A stretch of DNA of 64,000 bases from Hippophae tibetana (Eukaryota; Streptophyta; Magnoliopsida; Rosales; Elaeagnaceae): contig JAZDXN010000022.1 in NCBI GenBank assembly GCA_037013495.1, positions 1 through 64,000 on the forward strand, written 5' to 3'. The position numbers and the translations under genes were made by a program. Positions 38,921 to 52,120 of the stretch are shown here, piece after piece; the first letter of the stretch is position 1; every line of letters begins with the position of its first letter. A model generated the notes under the pieces. That model saw nothing but the letters and a program-made list of their open reading frames with translations, was not told the DNA's origin and ran no database searches.

Positions 38921-39970
38921 GTACGCGTTAATTAATTTATATGAGATTATTATATGATATTTGATTTTTATAAAACCAAATTAGACATTTGGTTAGTTAA
39001 ATTATATTAAATTAATTTATTTTGTCTCAAATTAGTTGGTAAAAATAATGATTTTAAAAGAAGATATCTTATGAAATTTTGTTTTTTTAATTTATGTTTG
39101 GAAAATTATTAGATGTTGTCATAATTATAAACTAACACGTGAAATATTTTTTCGATAATAAAAACTAAATATGCCTAAATAATCATACAGTGTTGCTTGA
39201 TATAGGTTTAAAAATTATTTTCATAATTTAAATAATTTAATCGCATATTGCACCATCATCTAATATTAAGATTTATGAATGATATTTAACCGTTAATTAG
39301 TAAATAATTATTTTATTTAATCTAATATATATATTTATCGTTTTTACTTGTGTGATTTTTTTAATTTATTTCGTATAAAGGAAATGTTTTATGTGTTTAG
39401 CATTTTTAATAACATTTAGTATAAACTAGTACGTATTAGTTTATTTATTTGAGATTATTATATCATATTTCATTTTTATCAAACAAAATAAGACATTTTG
39501 TTAGTTAAATAACACTAAACTAATTTATTTTGACCCCAATTAGTTGGGAAAACTATGATTTTGTGTTATATTAACTTTTATATATATCAGTGTTTTGTAG
39601 TGAGATAATTTATGAAATTTTATAATCCTTATTTGTATTTTTAGAATTATTAGACTTAATACTAATTATAAAGTCAATAAATCTAATAAATAGGTTTAAT
39701 TTTTGTTTTGCGTAATTTAATTGTATATTGTACCATCATGTCTACAATCTCCTTCTATTTAAATTTTGATTTTTTAATTTCATCTATTATTAAGATACAT
39801 GTGGTATGTATGATATTTCACCCCCAATTGTTAAATAATTATTTCATTTAATCTAATATATATTTATAGCTTTTACTTATGTTTTAATTATTTTAATTAT
39901 TTCATATAGGAAAAACTTTAGGTTTTATTTATTTGTTTTTAACATTTTTAAAAATATTTAGTACAAACTA
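38921..39970 (+). repeat. Unit 37
   Basis: B half from 39,429. Copy of unit 32. A private TATATATCAG replaces TATATATAAG in B. Confidence 0.95.
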
Positions 39971-41021
39971 GTACGCGTTAATTAATTTATAAGAGATTAT
40001 TATATGATATTTCATTTTTATAAAACAAAATTAGGTATTTGGTTAGTTAAATTATATTAAATTAATTTATTTTGTCTCAAATTAGTTGGTAAAAATAATG
40101 ATTTTAAAAGACGATAACTTATGAAATTTTGTAATTCTAATTTATGTTTGCAAAATTATTTGATGTTGTCATAATTATAAACTAATACGTGAAATATGTT
40201 TTCGATAATAAAAACTAAATATGATTAAATAATCATATAGTGTTCCTTGATATAGGTTTAAAAATTATTTTCATAATTTAAATAATTTAATCGCTTATTG
40301 CACCATCATCTAATATTAAGATTTATGAATGATATTTAACCGTTAATTAGTAAATAATTATTTTATTTAATCTAATATATATATTTATCGTTTTTACTTG
40401 TGTGATTTTTTTAATTTATTTCCTATAAAGGAAATGTTTTATGTGTTTAGCATTTTTAATAACATTTAGTATAAACTAGTACGTATTAGTTTATTTATTT
40501 GAGATTATTATATCATATTTCATTTTTATCAAACAAAATAAGACATTTTGTTAGTTAAATAACACTAAACTAATTTATTTTGACCCCAATTAGTTGGGAA
40601 AACTATGATTTTGTGTTATATTAACTTTTATATATATAAGTGTTTTGGAGTGAGATAATTTATGAAATTTTATAATCCTTATTTGTATTTTTAGAATTAT
40701 TAGACTTAATACTAATTATAAAGTCAATAAATCTAATAAATAGGTTTAATTTTTGTTTTGCGTAATTTAATTGTATATTGTACCATCATGTCTACAATCT
40801 CCTTCTATTTAAATTTTCATTTTTTAATTTCATCTAATATTAAGATACATGTGGGATGTATGATATTTCACCCTCAATTGGTAAATAATTATTTCATTTA
40901 ATCTAATATATATATTTATAGCTTTTACTTATGTTTCAATTATTTTAATTATGTCATACAGGAAAAACTTTAGGTTTTATTTATTGTTTTTAACATTTTT
41001 AATAATATTTAGTACAAACTA
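39971..41021 (+). repeat. Unit 38
   Basis: B half from 40,479. Copy of unit 33, including GTTTGCAAAATT, TTTCCTATAAAGG and GTTTTGGAG. Confidence 0.95.
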
Positions 41022-42072
41022 GTACGCGTTAATTAATTTATATGAGATTATTATATGATATTTGATTTTTATAAAACCAAATTAGACATTTGGTTAGTTA
41101 AATTATATTAAATTAATTTATTTTGTCTCAAATTAGTTGGTAAAAATAATGATTTTAAAAGAAGATATCTTATGAAATTTTGTTTTTTTAATTTATGTTT
41201 GGAAAATTATTAGATGTTGTCATAATTATAAACTAACACGTGAAATATATTTTCGATAATAAAAACTAAATATGCCTAAATAATCATACAGTGTTGCTTG
41301 ATATAGGTTTAAAAATTATTTTCATAATTTAAATAATTTAATCGCATATTGCACCATCATCTAATATTAAGATTTATGAATGATATTTAACCATTAATTA
41401 GTAAATAATTATTTTATTTAATCTAATATATATATTTATCGTTTTTACTTGTGTGATTTTTTTAATTTATTTCGTATAAAGGAAATGTTTTATGTGTTTA
41501 GCATTTTTAATAACATTTAGTATAAACTAGTACCTATTAGTTTATTTATTTGAGATTATTATATCATATTTCATTTATATCAAACAAAATAAGACATTTT
41601 GTTAGTTAAATAACACTAAACTAATTTATTTTGACCCCAATTAGTTGGGAAAACTATGATTTTGTGTTATATTAACTTTTATATATATAAGTGTTTTGTA
41701 GTGAGATAATTTATGAAATTTTATAATCCTTATTTGTATTTTTAGAATTATTAGACTTAATACTAATTATAAAGTCAATAAATCTAATAAATAGGTTTAA
41801 ATTTTGTTTTGCGTAATTTAATTGTATATTGTACCATCATGTCTACAATCTCCTTCTATTTAAATTTTGATTTTTTAATTTCATCTAATATTAAGATACA
41901 TGTGGGATGTATGATATTTCACCCTCAATTGGTAAATAATTATTTCATTTAATCTAATATATATATTTATAGCTTTTACTAATGTTTTAATTGTTTTAAT
42001 TATGTCATACAGGAAAAACTTTAGGTTTTATTTATTATTTTTAACATTTTTAATAATATTTAGTACAAACTA
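41022..42072 (+). repeat. Unit 39
   Basis: B half from 41,530, reading TAGTACCTA. Copy of unit 34, including AACCATTAATT and TTTATATCAAAC. Confidence 0.95.
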
Positions 42073-43123
42073 GTACGCGTTAAGTAATTTATAAGAGATT
42101 ATTATATGATATTTCATTTTTATAAAACCAAATTAGACATTTGGTTAGTTAAATTATATTAAATTAATTTATTTTGTCTCAAATTAGTTGGTAAAAATAA
42201 TGATTTTAAAAGACGATAACTTATGAAATTTTGTAATTCTAATTTATGTTTAGAAAATTATTAGATGTTGTCATAATTATAAACTAATACGTGAAATATT
42301 TTTTCGATAATAACAACTAAATATGCCTATATAATCATACAGTGTTTCTTGATATAGGTTTAAAAATTATTTTCATAATTTAAATAATTTAATTGCATAT
42401 TTCACCATCATCTAATATTAAGATTTGTGAATGATATTTAACCGTTAATTAGTAAATAATTATTTTATTTAATCTAATATATATATTTATAGTTTTTACT
42501 TGTGTGATTTTTTTAATTTATTTCGTATAAAGGAAATGTTTTATGTGTTTAGCATTTTTAATAACATTTAGTATAAACTAGTACATATTAGTTTATTTAT
42601 TTGAGATTATTATATCATATTTCATTTTTATCAAACAAAATAAGACATTTTGTTAGTTAAATAACACTAAACTAATTTATTTTGACCCCAATTAGTTGGG
42701 AAAACTATGATTTTGTGTTATATTAACTTTTATATATATAAGTGTTTTGTAGTGAGATAATTTATGAAATTTTATAATCCTTATTTGTATTTTTAGAATT
42801 ATTAGACTTAATACTAATTATAAAGTCAATAAATCTAATAAATAGGTTTAAATTTTGTTTTGCGTAATTTAATTGTATATTGTACCATCATGTCTACAAT
42901 CTCCTTCTATTTAAATTTTGATTTTTTAATTTCATCTAATATTAAGATACATGTGGGATGTATGATATTTCACCCTCAATTGGTAAATAATTATTTCATT
43001 TAATCTAATATATATATTTATAGCTTTTACTTATGTTTTAATTATTTTAATTATGTCATACAGGAAAAACTTTAGGTTTTATTTATTATTTTTAACATTT
43101 TTAATAATATTTAGTACAAACTA
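42073..43123 (+). repeat. Unit 40
   Basis: B half from 42,581 (TAGTACATA). Copy of unit 35. Confidence 0.95.
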
Positions 43124-44175
43124 GTACGCGTTAAGTAATTTATAAGAGATTATTATATGATATTTCATTTTGATAAAACCAAATTAGACATTTGGTTAGT
43201 TAAATTATATTAAATTAATTTATTTTGTCTCAAATTAGTTGGTAAAAATAATGATTTTGAAAGAAGATAACTTATGAAATTTTGTTTTTTTAATTTATGT
43301 TTAGAAAATTATTAGATGTTGTCCTAATTATAAAGTAATAGGTGAAATATTTTTTCGATAATAAAAGCTAAATATGCATAAATAATCATACAGTGTTGCT
43401 TGATATAGGTTTAAAAATTATTTTAATAATTTAAATAATTTAATCGCATATTGCACCACCATCTAATATTAAGATTTGTGAATAATATTTAACCGTTAAT
43501 TAGTAAATAATTATTTTATTTAATCTAATATATATATTTATAGTTTTTACTTGTGTCATTTTTTTAATTTATTTCGTATAAAGGAAATGTTTTATGTTTT
43601 TAGCATTTTTAATAACATTTAGTATAAACTAGTACGTATTAGTTTATTTATTTGAGATTATTATATCATATTTCATTTATATCAAACAAAATAAGACATT
43701 TTGTTAGTTAAATAACACTAAACTAATTTATTTTGACCACAATTAGTTAGGAAAACTAATGATTTTGTCTTATATTAACTTTTATATATATAAGTGTTTT
43801 GTAGTGAGATAATTTATGAAATTTTATAATCCTTATTTGTATTTTTAGAATTATTAGACTTAATACTAATTATAAAGTCAATAAATCTAATAAATAGGTT
43901 TAAATTTTGTTTTGCGTAATTTAATTGTATATTGTACCATCATGTCTACAATCTCCTTCTATTTAAATTTTCATTTTTTAATTTCATCTAATATTAAGAT
44001 ACATGTGGTATGTATGATATTTCACCCTCAATTGGTAAATAATTATTTCATTTAATCTAATATATATATTTATAGCTTTTACTTATGTTTCAATTATTTT
44101 AATTATGTCATACAGGAAAAACTTTAGGTTTTATTTATTGTTTTTAACATTTTTAATAATATTTAGTACAAACTA
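43124..44175 (+). repeat. Unit 41
   Basis: B half from 43,632. Copy of unit 36 with a few changes: TTTGTGAATAAT, ATGTTTTTAGC, and AACTAATGATTTTGTCTTAT (one extra A). Confidence 0.95.
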
Positions 44176-45226
44176 GTACGCGTTAATTAATTTATATGAG
44201 ATTATTATATGATATTTGATTTTTATAAAACCAAATTAGACATTTGGTTAGTTAAATTATATTAAATTAATTTATTTTGTCTCAAATTAGTTGGTAAAAA
44301 TAATGATTTTGAAAGAAGATAACTTATGAAATTTTGTTTTTTTAATTTATGTTTGGAAAATTATTAGATGTTGTCATAATTATAAACTAACACGTGAAAT
44401 ATTTTTTCGATAATAAAAGCTAAATATGCCTAAATAATCATACAGTGTTGCTTGATATAGGTTTAAAAATTATTTTCATAATTTAAATAATTTAATCGCA
44501 TATTGCACCATCATCTAATATTAAGATTTATGAATGATATTTAACCGTTAATTAGTAAATAATTATTTTATTTAATCTAATATATATATTTATCGTTTTT
44601 ACTTGTGTGATTTTTTTAATTTATTTCGTATAAAGGAAATGTTTTATGTGTTTAGCATTTTTAATAACATTTAGTATAAACTAGTACGTATTAGTTTATT
44701 TATTTGAGATTATTATATCATATTTCATTTATATCAAACAAAATAAGACATTTTGTTAGTTAAATAACACTAAACTAATTTATTTTGACCCCAATTAGTT
44801 GGGAAAACTTTGATTTTGTGTTATATTAACTTTTATATATATAAGTGTTTTGTAGTGAGATAATTTATGAAATTTTATAATCCTTATTTGTATTTTTAGA
44901 ATTATTAGACTTAATACTAATTATAAAGTCAATAAATCTAATAAATAGGTTTAAATTTTGTTTTGCGTAATTTAATTGTATATTGTACCATCATGTCTAC
45001 AATCTCCTTCTATTTAAATTTTGATTTTTTAATTTCATCTAATATTAAGATACATGTGGGATGTATGATATTTCACCCTCAATTGGTAAATAATTATTTC
45101 ATTTAATCTAATATATATATTTATAGCTTTTACTTATGTTTTAATTATTTTAATTATGTCATACAGGAAAAACTTTAGGTTTTATTTATTATTTTTAACA
45201 TTTTTAATAATATTTAGTACAAACTA
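44176..45226 (+). repeat. Unit 42
   Basis: B half from 44,684. Begins like unit 37 (TATGAG, TTTGATTTTT, ACCAAATTAG), then takes GAAAGAAGATAAC and AAAGCTAAATATGCC. B has AACTTTGATTTTG. The end of the five-unit duplication falls here. Confidence 0.95.
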
Positions 45227-45734
45227 GTACGCGTTAAGTAATTTATAAGAGATTATTATATGATATTTCATTTTTATAAAACCAAATTAGACATTTGGTT
45301 AGTTAAATTATATTAAATTAAATTATTTTGTCTCAAATTAGTTGGTAAAAATAATGATTTTGAAAGAAGATAACTTATGAAATTTTGTTATTTTAATTTA
45401 TGTTTGGAAAATTATTAGATGTTGTCCTAATTATAAAGTAATAGGTGAAATATTTTTTCGATAATAAAAGCTAAATATGCATAAATAATCATACAGTATT
45501 GCTTGATATAGGTTTAAAAATTATTTTCATAATTTAAATAATTTAATTGCATATTTCACCACCATCTAATATTAAGATTTATAAATGATATTTAACCGTT
45601 AATTATTAAATAATTATTTTATTTAATCTAATATATATATTTATAGTTTTTACTTGTGTCATTTTTTTAATTTATTTCGTATAAAGGAAATGTTTTATGT
45701 GTTTAGCATTTTTAATAACATTTAGTATAAACTA
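45227..45734 (+). repeat. A half-unit (~508 bp)
   Basis: The A half runs from TAGTACGCG to TAGTACGTA. It aligns with the B half that follows through shared stretches: GATTATTATAT, TTTCATTT, AGACATTT, TTAGTTAAAT, AATTAGTTGG, TTATGAAATTTT, CACCAT, CTAATATTAAGAT, GTAAATAATTATT and CTAATATATATATTTATAG. Relative to B it has about 48 extra bases around TTCGATAATAA and the ATCATA(C/T)AGTGTT motif. It lacks B's TA-rich segment and B's 44-bp CATCAT insert. Confidence 0.9.
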
Positions 45735-46277
45735 GTACGTATTAGTTTATTTATTTGAGATTATTATATCATATTTCATTTATATCAAACAAAATAAGAC
45801 ATTTTGTTAGTTAAATAACACTAAACTAATTTATTTTGACCACAATTAGTTGGGAAAACTATGATTTTGTGTTATATTAACTTTTATATATATAAGTGTT
45901 TTGTAGTGAGATAATTTATGAAATTTTATAATCCTTATTTGTATTTTTAGAATTATTAGACTTAATACTAATTATAAAGTCAATAAATCTAATAAATAGG
46001 TTTAAATTTTGTTTTGCGTAATTTAATTGTATATTGTACCATCATGTCTACAATCTCCTTCTTTTTAAATTTTGATTTTTTAATTTCATCTAATATTAAG
46101 ATACATGTGGGATGTATGATATTTCACCCTCAATTGGTAAATAATTATTTCATTTAATCTAATATATATATTTATAGCTTTTACTTATGTTTTAATTATT
46201 TTAATTATGTCATACAGGAAAAACTTTAGGTTTTATTTATTATTTTTAACATTTTTAATAATATTTAGTACAAACTA
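45735..46277 (+). repeat. B half-unit (~543 bp)
   Basis: The B half runs from TAGTACGTA to the next TAGTACGCG. It is homologous to the A half but diverged by many substitutions and three larger indels. B-specific parts are a TATATATATAAGTG stretch of about 35 extra bases after ATGATTTTGTG, and a 44-bp segment at 46,046-46,089. B lacks A's ~48-bp TTCGATAATAA region. The net difference of about 35 bp explains 508 versus 543. Confidence 0.9.
46046..46089 (+). repeat. 44-bp B-specific segment flanked by TCAT
   Basis: In the A half CACCATCAT is followed directly by CTAATATTAAG. In the B half a 44-bp stretch beginning GTCTACAATCTCC and ending AATTTCAT lies between ACCATCAT and CTAATATTAAG. TCAT occurs at both edges. 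This fits either slippage deletion between short direct repeats in A or insertion with a short duplication in B. It is present in every B half examined. Confidence 0.75.
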
Positions 46278-47328
46278 GTACGCGTTAATTAATTTATATG
46301 AGATTATTATATGATATTTGATTTTTATAAAACTAAATTAGACATTTGGTTAGTTAAATTATATTATATTAATTTATTTTGTCTCAAATTAGTTGGTAAA
46401 AATAATGATTTTAAAAGACGATAACTTATGAAATTTTGTAATTCTAATTTATGTTTAGAAAATTATTAGATGTTGTCATAATTATAAACTAACACGTGAA
46501 ATATTTTTTCGATAATAAAAACTAAATATGCCTAAATAATCATATAGTGTTGCTTGATATAGGTTTAAAAATTATTTTCATAATTTAAATAATTTAATTG
46601 CATATTTCACCATCATCTAATATTAAGATTTATGAATGATATTTAACCGTTAATTAGTAAATAATTATTTTATTTAATCTAATATATATATTTATAGTTT
46701 TTACTTGTGTCATTTTTTTAATTTATTTCGTATAAAGGAAATGTTTTATGTGTTTAGCATTTTTAATAACATTTAGTATAAACTAGTACGTATTAGTTTA
46801 TTTATTTGAGATTATTATATCATATTTCATTTATATCAAACAAAATAAGACATTTTGTTAGTTAAATAACACTAAACTAATTTATTTTGACCCCAATTAG
46901 TTGGGAAAACTTTGATTTTGTGTTATATTAACTTTTATATATATAAGTGTTTTGTAGTGAGATAATTTATGAAATTTTATAATCCTTATTTGTATTTTTA
47001 GAATTATTAGACTTAATACTAATTATAAAGTCAATAAATCTAATAAATAGGTTTAAATTTTGTTTTGCGTAATTTAATTGTATATTGTACCATCATGTCT
47101 ACAATCTCCTTCTATTTAAATTTTGATTTTTTAATTTCATCTAATATTAAGATACATGTGGGATGTATGATATTTCACCCTCAATTGGTAAATAATTATT
47201 TCATTTAATCTAATATATATATTTATAGCTTTTACTTATGTTTTAATTATTTTAATTATGTCATACAGGAAAAACTTTAGGTTTTATTTATTATTTTTAA
47301 CATTTTTAATAATATTTAGTACAAACTA
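46278..47328 (+). repeat. Unit 44
   Basis: B half from 46,786. TATGAG, TTTGATTTTT, AACTAAATTAG, ATATTATATTAATT, AAAAGACG, ACTAACACG. B has AACTTTGATTTTG. The A half is the type of units 46, 54 and 56. Confidence 0.95.
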
Positions 47329-48379
47329 GTACGCGTTAAGTAATTTATAAGAGATTATTATATGATATTTCATTTTTATAAAACCAAATTAGACATTTGG
47401 TTAGTTAAATTATATTAAATTAAATTATTTTGTCTCAAATTAGTTGGTAAAAATAATGATTTTGAAAGAAGATAACTTATGAAATTTTGTTTTTTTAATT
47501 TATGTTTGGAAAATTATTAGATGTTGTCCTAATTATAAAGTAATAGGTGAAATATTTTTTCGATAATAAAAGCTAAATATGCATAAATAATCATACAGTA
47601 TTGCTTGATATAGGTTTAAAAATTATTTTAATAATTTAAATAATTTAATCGCATATTACACCACCATCTAATATTAAGATTTATAAATGATATTTAACCG
47701 TTAATTATTAAATAATTATTTTATTTAATCTAATATATATATTTATAGTTTTTACTTGTGTCATTTTTTTAATTTATTTCGTATAAAGGAAATGTTTTAT
47801 GTGTTTAGCATTTTTAATAACATTTAGTATAAACTAGTACGTATTAGTTTATTTATTTGAGATTATTATATCATATTTCATTTATATCAAACAAAATAAG
47901 ACATTTTGTTAGTTAAATAACACTAAACTAATTTATTTTGACCACAATTAGTTGGGAAAACTATGATTTTGTGTTATATTAACTTTTATATATATAAGTG
48001 TTTTGTAGTGAGATAATTTATGAAATTTTATAATCCTTATTTGTATTTTTAGAATTATTAGACTTAATACTAATTATAAAGTCAATAAATCTAATAAATA
48101 GGTTTAAATTTTGTTTTGCGTAATTTAATTGTATATTGTACCATCATGTCTACAATCTCCTTCTTTTTAAATTTTGATTTTTTAATTTCATCTAATATTA
48201 AGATACATGTGGGATGTATGATATTTCACCCTCAATTGGTAAATAATTATTTCATTTAATCTAATATATATATTTATAGCTTTTACTTATGTTTTAATTA
48301 TTTTAATTATGTCATACAGGAAAAACTTTAGGTTTTATTTATTATTTTTAACATTTTTAATAATATTTAGTACAAACTA
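47329..48379 (+). repeat. Unit 45
   Basis: B half from 47,837. TTAAGTAATT, TTAAATTATTTTG, CAGTATTGC, CATATTACACCACC, TAATTATTAAATAATT. Recurs as unit 53 at +8,415. Confidence 0.95.
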
Positions 48380-49430
48380 GTACGCGTTAATTAATTTATA
48401 TGAGATTATTATATGATATTTGATTTTTATAAAACTAAATTAGACATTTGGTTAGTTAAATTATATTAAATTAATTTATTTTGTCTCAAATTAGTTGGTA
48501 AAAATAATGATTTTAAAAGACGATAACTTATGAAATTTTGTAATTCTAATTTATGTTTAGAAAATTATTAGATGTTGTCATAATTATAAACTAACACGTG
48601 AAATATTTTTTCGATAATAAAAACTAAATATGCCTAAATAATCATATAGTGTTGCTTGATATAGGTTTAAAAATTATTTTCATAATTTAAATAATTTAAT
48701 CGCATATTACACCATCATCTAATATTAAGATTTGTGAATGATATTTAACCGTTAATTAGTAACTAATTATTTTATTTAATCTAATATATATATTTATAGT
48801 TTTTACTTGTGTCATTTTATTAAATTATTTCGTATAAAGGAAATATTTTATGTTTTTAGCATTTTTAATAACATTTAGTATAAACTAGTACGTATTAGTT
48901 TATTTATTTGAGATTATTATATTATATTTCATTTTTATCAAACAAAATAAGACATTTTGTTAGTTAAATTATACTAAACTAATTTATTTTGACCCGAATT
49001 AGTTGGGAAAACTAATGATTTTGTCTTATATTAACTTATATATATATAAGTATTTTGTAGTGAGATAATTTATGAAATTTATAATCCTTATTTATATTTT
49101 TAGAATTATTAGACTTAATACTAATTATAAAGTCCATAAATCTAATAAATAGGTTTAAATTTTGTTTTGCATAATTTAATTGTATATTGTACCATCATGT
49201 CTACAATCTCCTTCTATTTAAATTTTGATTTTTTAATTTCATCTAATATTAAGATACATGTGGTATGTATGATATTTCACCCTCAATTGGTAAATAATTA
49301 TTTCATTTAATCTAATATATATATTTATAGCTTTTACTTATGTTTTAATTATTTTAATTATATCATACAGGAAAAACTTTAGGTTTTATTTATTGTTTTT
49401 AACATTTTTAATAATATTTAGTACAAACTA
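48380..49430 (+). repeat. Unit 46
   Basis: B half from 48,888. AACTAAATTAG, CATATTACACC, GTAACTAATT, TTTTATTAAATTATTTCG, GAAATATTTTATG. B has TTATATTATATTTC and GTCCATAAATC. Recurs as unit 54. Confidence 0.95.
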
Positions 49431-50483
49431 GTACGCGTTAATTAATTTATAATAGATTATTATATGATATTTCATTTTTATAAAACCAAATTAGACATTT
49501 GGTTAGTTAAATTATATTAAATTAATTTATTTTGTCTCAAATTAGTTGGTAAAAATAATGATTTTGAAAGAAGATAACTTATGAAATTTTGTTTTTTTAA
49601 TTTATGTTTGGAAAATTATTAGATGTTGTCCTAATTATAAAGTAATATGTGAAATATTTTTTCGATAATAAAAGCTAAATATGCATAAATAATCATACAG
49701 TGTTGCTTGATATAGGTTTAAAAATTATTTTAATAATTTAAATAATTTAATCGCATATTGCACCATCATCTAATATTAAGATTTATTAATGATATTTAAC
49801 CGTTAATTAGTAAATAATTATTTTATTTAATCTAATATATATATTTATAGTTTTTACTTATGTGATTTTTTTAATTTATTTCGTATAAAGGAAATGTTTT
49901 ATGTGTTTAGCATTTTTAATAACATTTAGTATAAACTAGTACGTATTAGTTTATTTATTTGAGATTATTATATCATATTTCATTTTTATCAAACAAAATA
50001 AGACATTTTGTTAGTTAAATTACAGTAAACTAATTTATTTCTCCCCGAATTAGTTGGGAAAAATAATGATTTTGTGTTATATTAAGTTATATATATATAA
50101 GTATTTTTTAGTGAGATAATTTATGAAATTTTATAATCCTTATTTATATTTGTAGAATAATTATACTTAATACTAATTATAAAGTCAATAAATCTAATAA
50201 ATAGGTTTAAATTTTGTTTTGCATAATTTAATTGTATATTGTACCATCATATCTACAATCTCCTTCTATTTAAATTTTGATTTTTTAATTTCATCTATTA
50301 TTAAGATACATGTGGTATGTATGATATTTCACCCTCAATTGTTAAATAATTATTTCATTTAATCTAATATATATATTTATAGCTTTTACTTATGTTTTAA
50401 TTATTTTAATTATTTCATACAGGAAAAACTTTAGGTTTTATTTATTTGTTTTTAACATTTTTAAAAATATTTAGTACAAACTA
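49431..50483 (+). repeat. Unit 47
   Basis: B half from 49,939. TATAATAGATT, TTTATTAATGAT. B has AAATTACAGTAAAC, TTTCTCCCCG, AGAATAATTATAC and CATCATATCTAC. Recurs as unit 55, except for the final ~145 bp. Confidence 0.95.
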
Positions 50484-51536
50484 GTACGCGTTAATTAATT
50501 TATAAGAGATTATTATATGATATTTCATTTTTATAAAACAAAATTAGATATTTGGTTAGTTAAATTATATTAAATTAATTTATTTTGTCTCAAATTAGTT
50601 GGTAAAAATAATGATTTTGAAAGAAGATAACTTATGAAATTTTGTTATTTTAATTTATGTTTGGAAAATTATTAGATGTTGTCCTAATTATAAAGTAATA
50701 TGTGAAATATTTTTTCGATAATAAAAGCTAAATATGCATAAATAATCATACAGTGTTGCTTGATATAGGTTTAAAAATTATTTTCATAATTTAAATAATT
50801 TAATTGCATATTTCACCATCATCTAATATTAAGATTTATGAATGATATTTAACCGTTAATTAGTAAATAATTATTTTATTTAATCTAATATATATATTTA
50901 TAGTTTTTACTTGTGTGATTTGTTTAATTTATTTCGTATAAAGGAAATGTTTTATGTGTTTAGCATTTTTAATAACATTTAGTATAAACTAGTACATATT
51001 AGTTTATTTATTTTTAGATTATTATATCATATTTCATTTTTATCAAACAAAATAAGACATTTTGTTAGTTAAATAACACTAAACTAATTTATTTTGACCC
51101 CAATTAGTTGGGAAAACTATGATTTTGTGTTATATTAACTTTTATATATATAAGTGTTTTGTAGGGAGATAATTTATGAAATTTTATAATCCTTATTTAT
51201 ATTTTTAGAATTATTAGACTTAATACTAATTATAAAGTCAATAAATATAATAAATAGGTTTAAATTTTGTTTTGCATAATTTAATTGTATATTGTACCAT
51301 CATGTCTACAATCTCCTTCTATTTAAATTTTGATTTTTTAATTTCATCTAATATTAAGATACATGTGGGATGTATGATATTTCACCCTCAATTGGTAAAT
51401 AATTATTTCATTTAATCTAATATACACATTTATAGCTTTTACTTATGTTTGAATTTTTTAAATTATTTCATAGAAGAAAAACTTTAGGTTTTATTTATTT
51501 GTTTTTAACATTTCTAATAATATTTAGTACAAAGTA
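50484..51536 (+). repeat. Unit 48, left-hand type inside the right domain
   Basis: GATATTTGG, GAAAGAAG, GTTATTTT. B half from 50,992 (TAGTACATA, TTATTTTTAGATT, GTAGGGAG, AATATAATAAATAGG, ACACATTTATAG). B recurs in unit 56; A does not. Confidence 0.95.
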
Positions 51537-52120
51537 GTACGCGTTAATTAATTTATAAGAGATTATTATATGATATTTCATTTTTATAAAACAAAATTAG
51601 ATATTTGGTTAGTTAAATTATATTAAATTAATTTATTTTGTCTCAAATTAGTTGGTAAAAACAATGATTTTGAAAGAAGATAACTTATGAAATTTTGTTA
51701 TTTTAATTTATGTTTGGAAAATTATTAGATGTTGTCCTAATTATAAAGTAATATGTGAAATATTTTTTCGATAATAAAAGCTAAATATGCATAAATAATC
51801 ATATAGTGTTGCTTGATATAGGTTTAAAAATTATTTTCATAATTTAAATAATTTAATTGCATATTTCACCATCATCTAATATTAAGATTTATGAATGATA
51901 TTTAACCGTTAATTAGTAAATAATTATTTTATTTAATCTAATATATATATTTATAGTTTTTACTTGTGTGATTTTTTTAATTTATTTCGTATAAAGGAAA
52001 TGTTTTATGTGTTTAGCATTTTTAATAACATTTAGTATAAACTAGTACGTATTAGTTTATTTATTTGAGATTATTATATCATATTTCATTTTTATCAAAC
52101 AAAATAAGACATTTTGTTAG
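50764..52120 (+). repeat. Block shared with 28,690-30,046
   Basis: Right-hand member of the 22-kb-distant pair. It introduces left-type sequence (ACACATTTATAG, CATAGAAG, AAGTAGTACGCG) into the right domain, and was then copied again with the eight-unit repeat; there (59,337 onward) only the part right of the patch remains. Confidence 0.75.

Larger units (their letters stand above)
38921..44175 (+). repeat. Five-unit segment, copy 2 (~5.25 kb)
   Basis: Direct tandem copy of the preceding five units. I noticed only a handful of differences by eye (for example TATATATCAG in unit 37 and four small changes in unit 41), so the duplication looks recent. Identity ends within unit 42, at GAAAGAAGATAAC near 44,310. 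Confidence 0.88.
45227..46277 (+). repeat. Satellite unit 43, used as the reference dimer
   Basis: This 1,051-bp copy shows the standard organisation: A half 45,227-45,734 and B half 45,735-46,277. Its own variants are a TTAAGTAATT start, ACCAAATTAG, TTAAATTATTTTG, GAAAGAAG, TTTTGTTATTTT, AGTAATAGGTG, CAGTATTGC and TAATTATTAAATAATT. Its closest relatives are units 45 and 53, two and ten units downstream. Confidence 0.95.
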
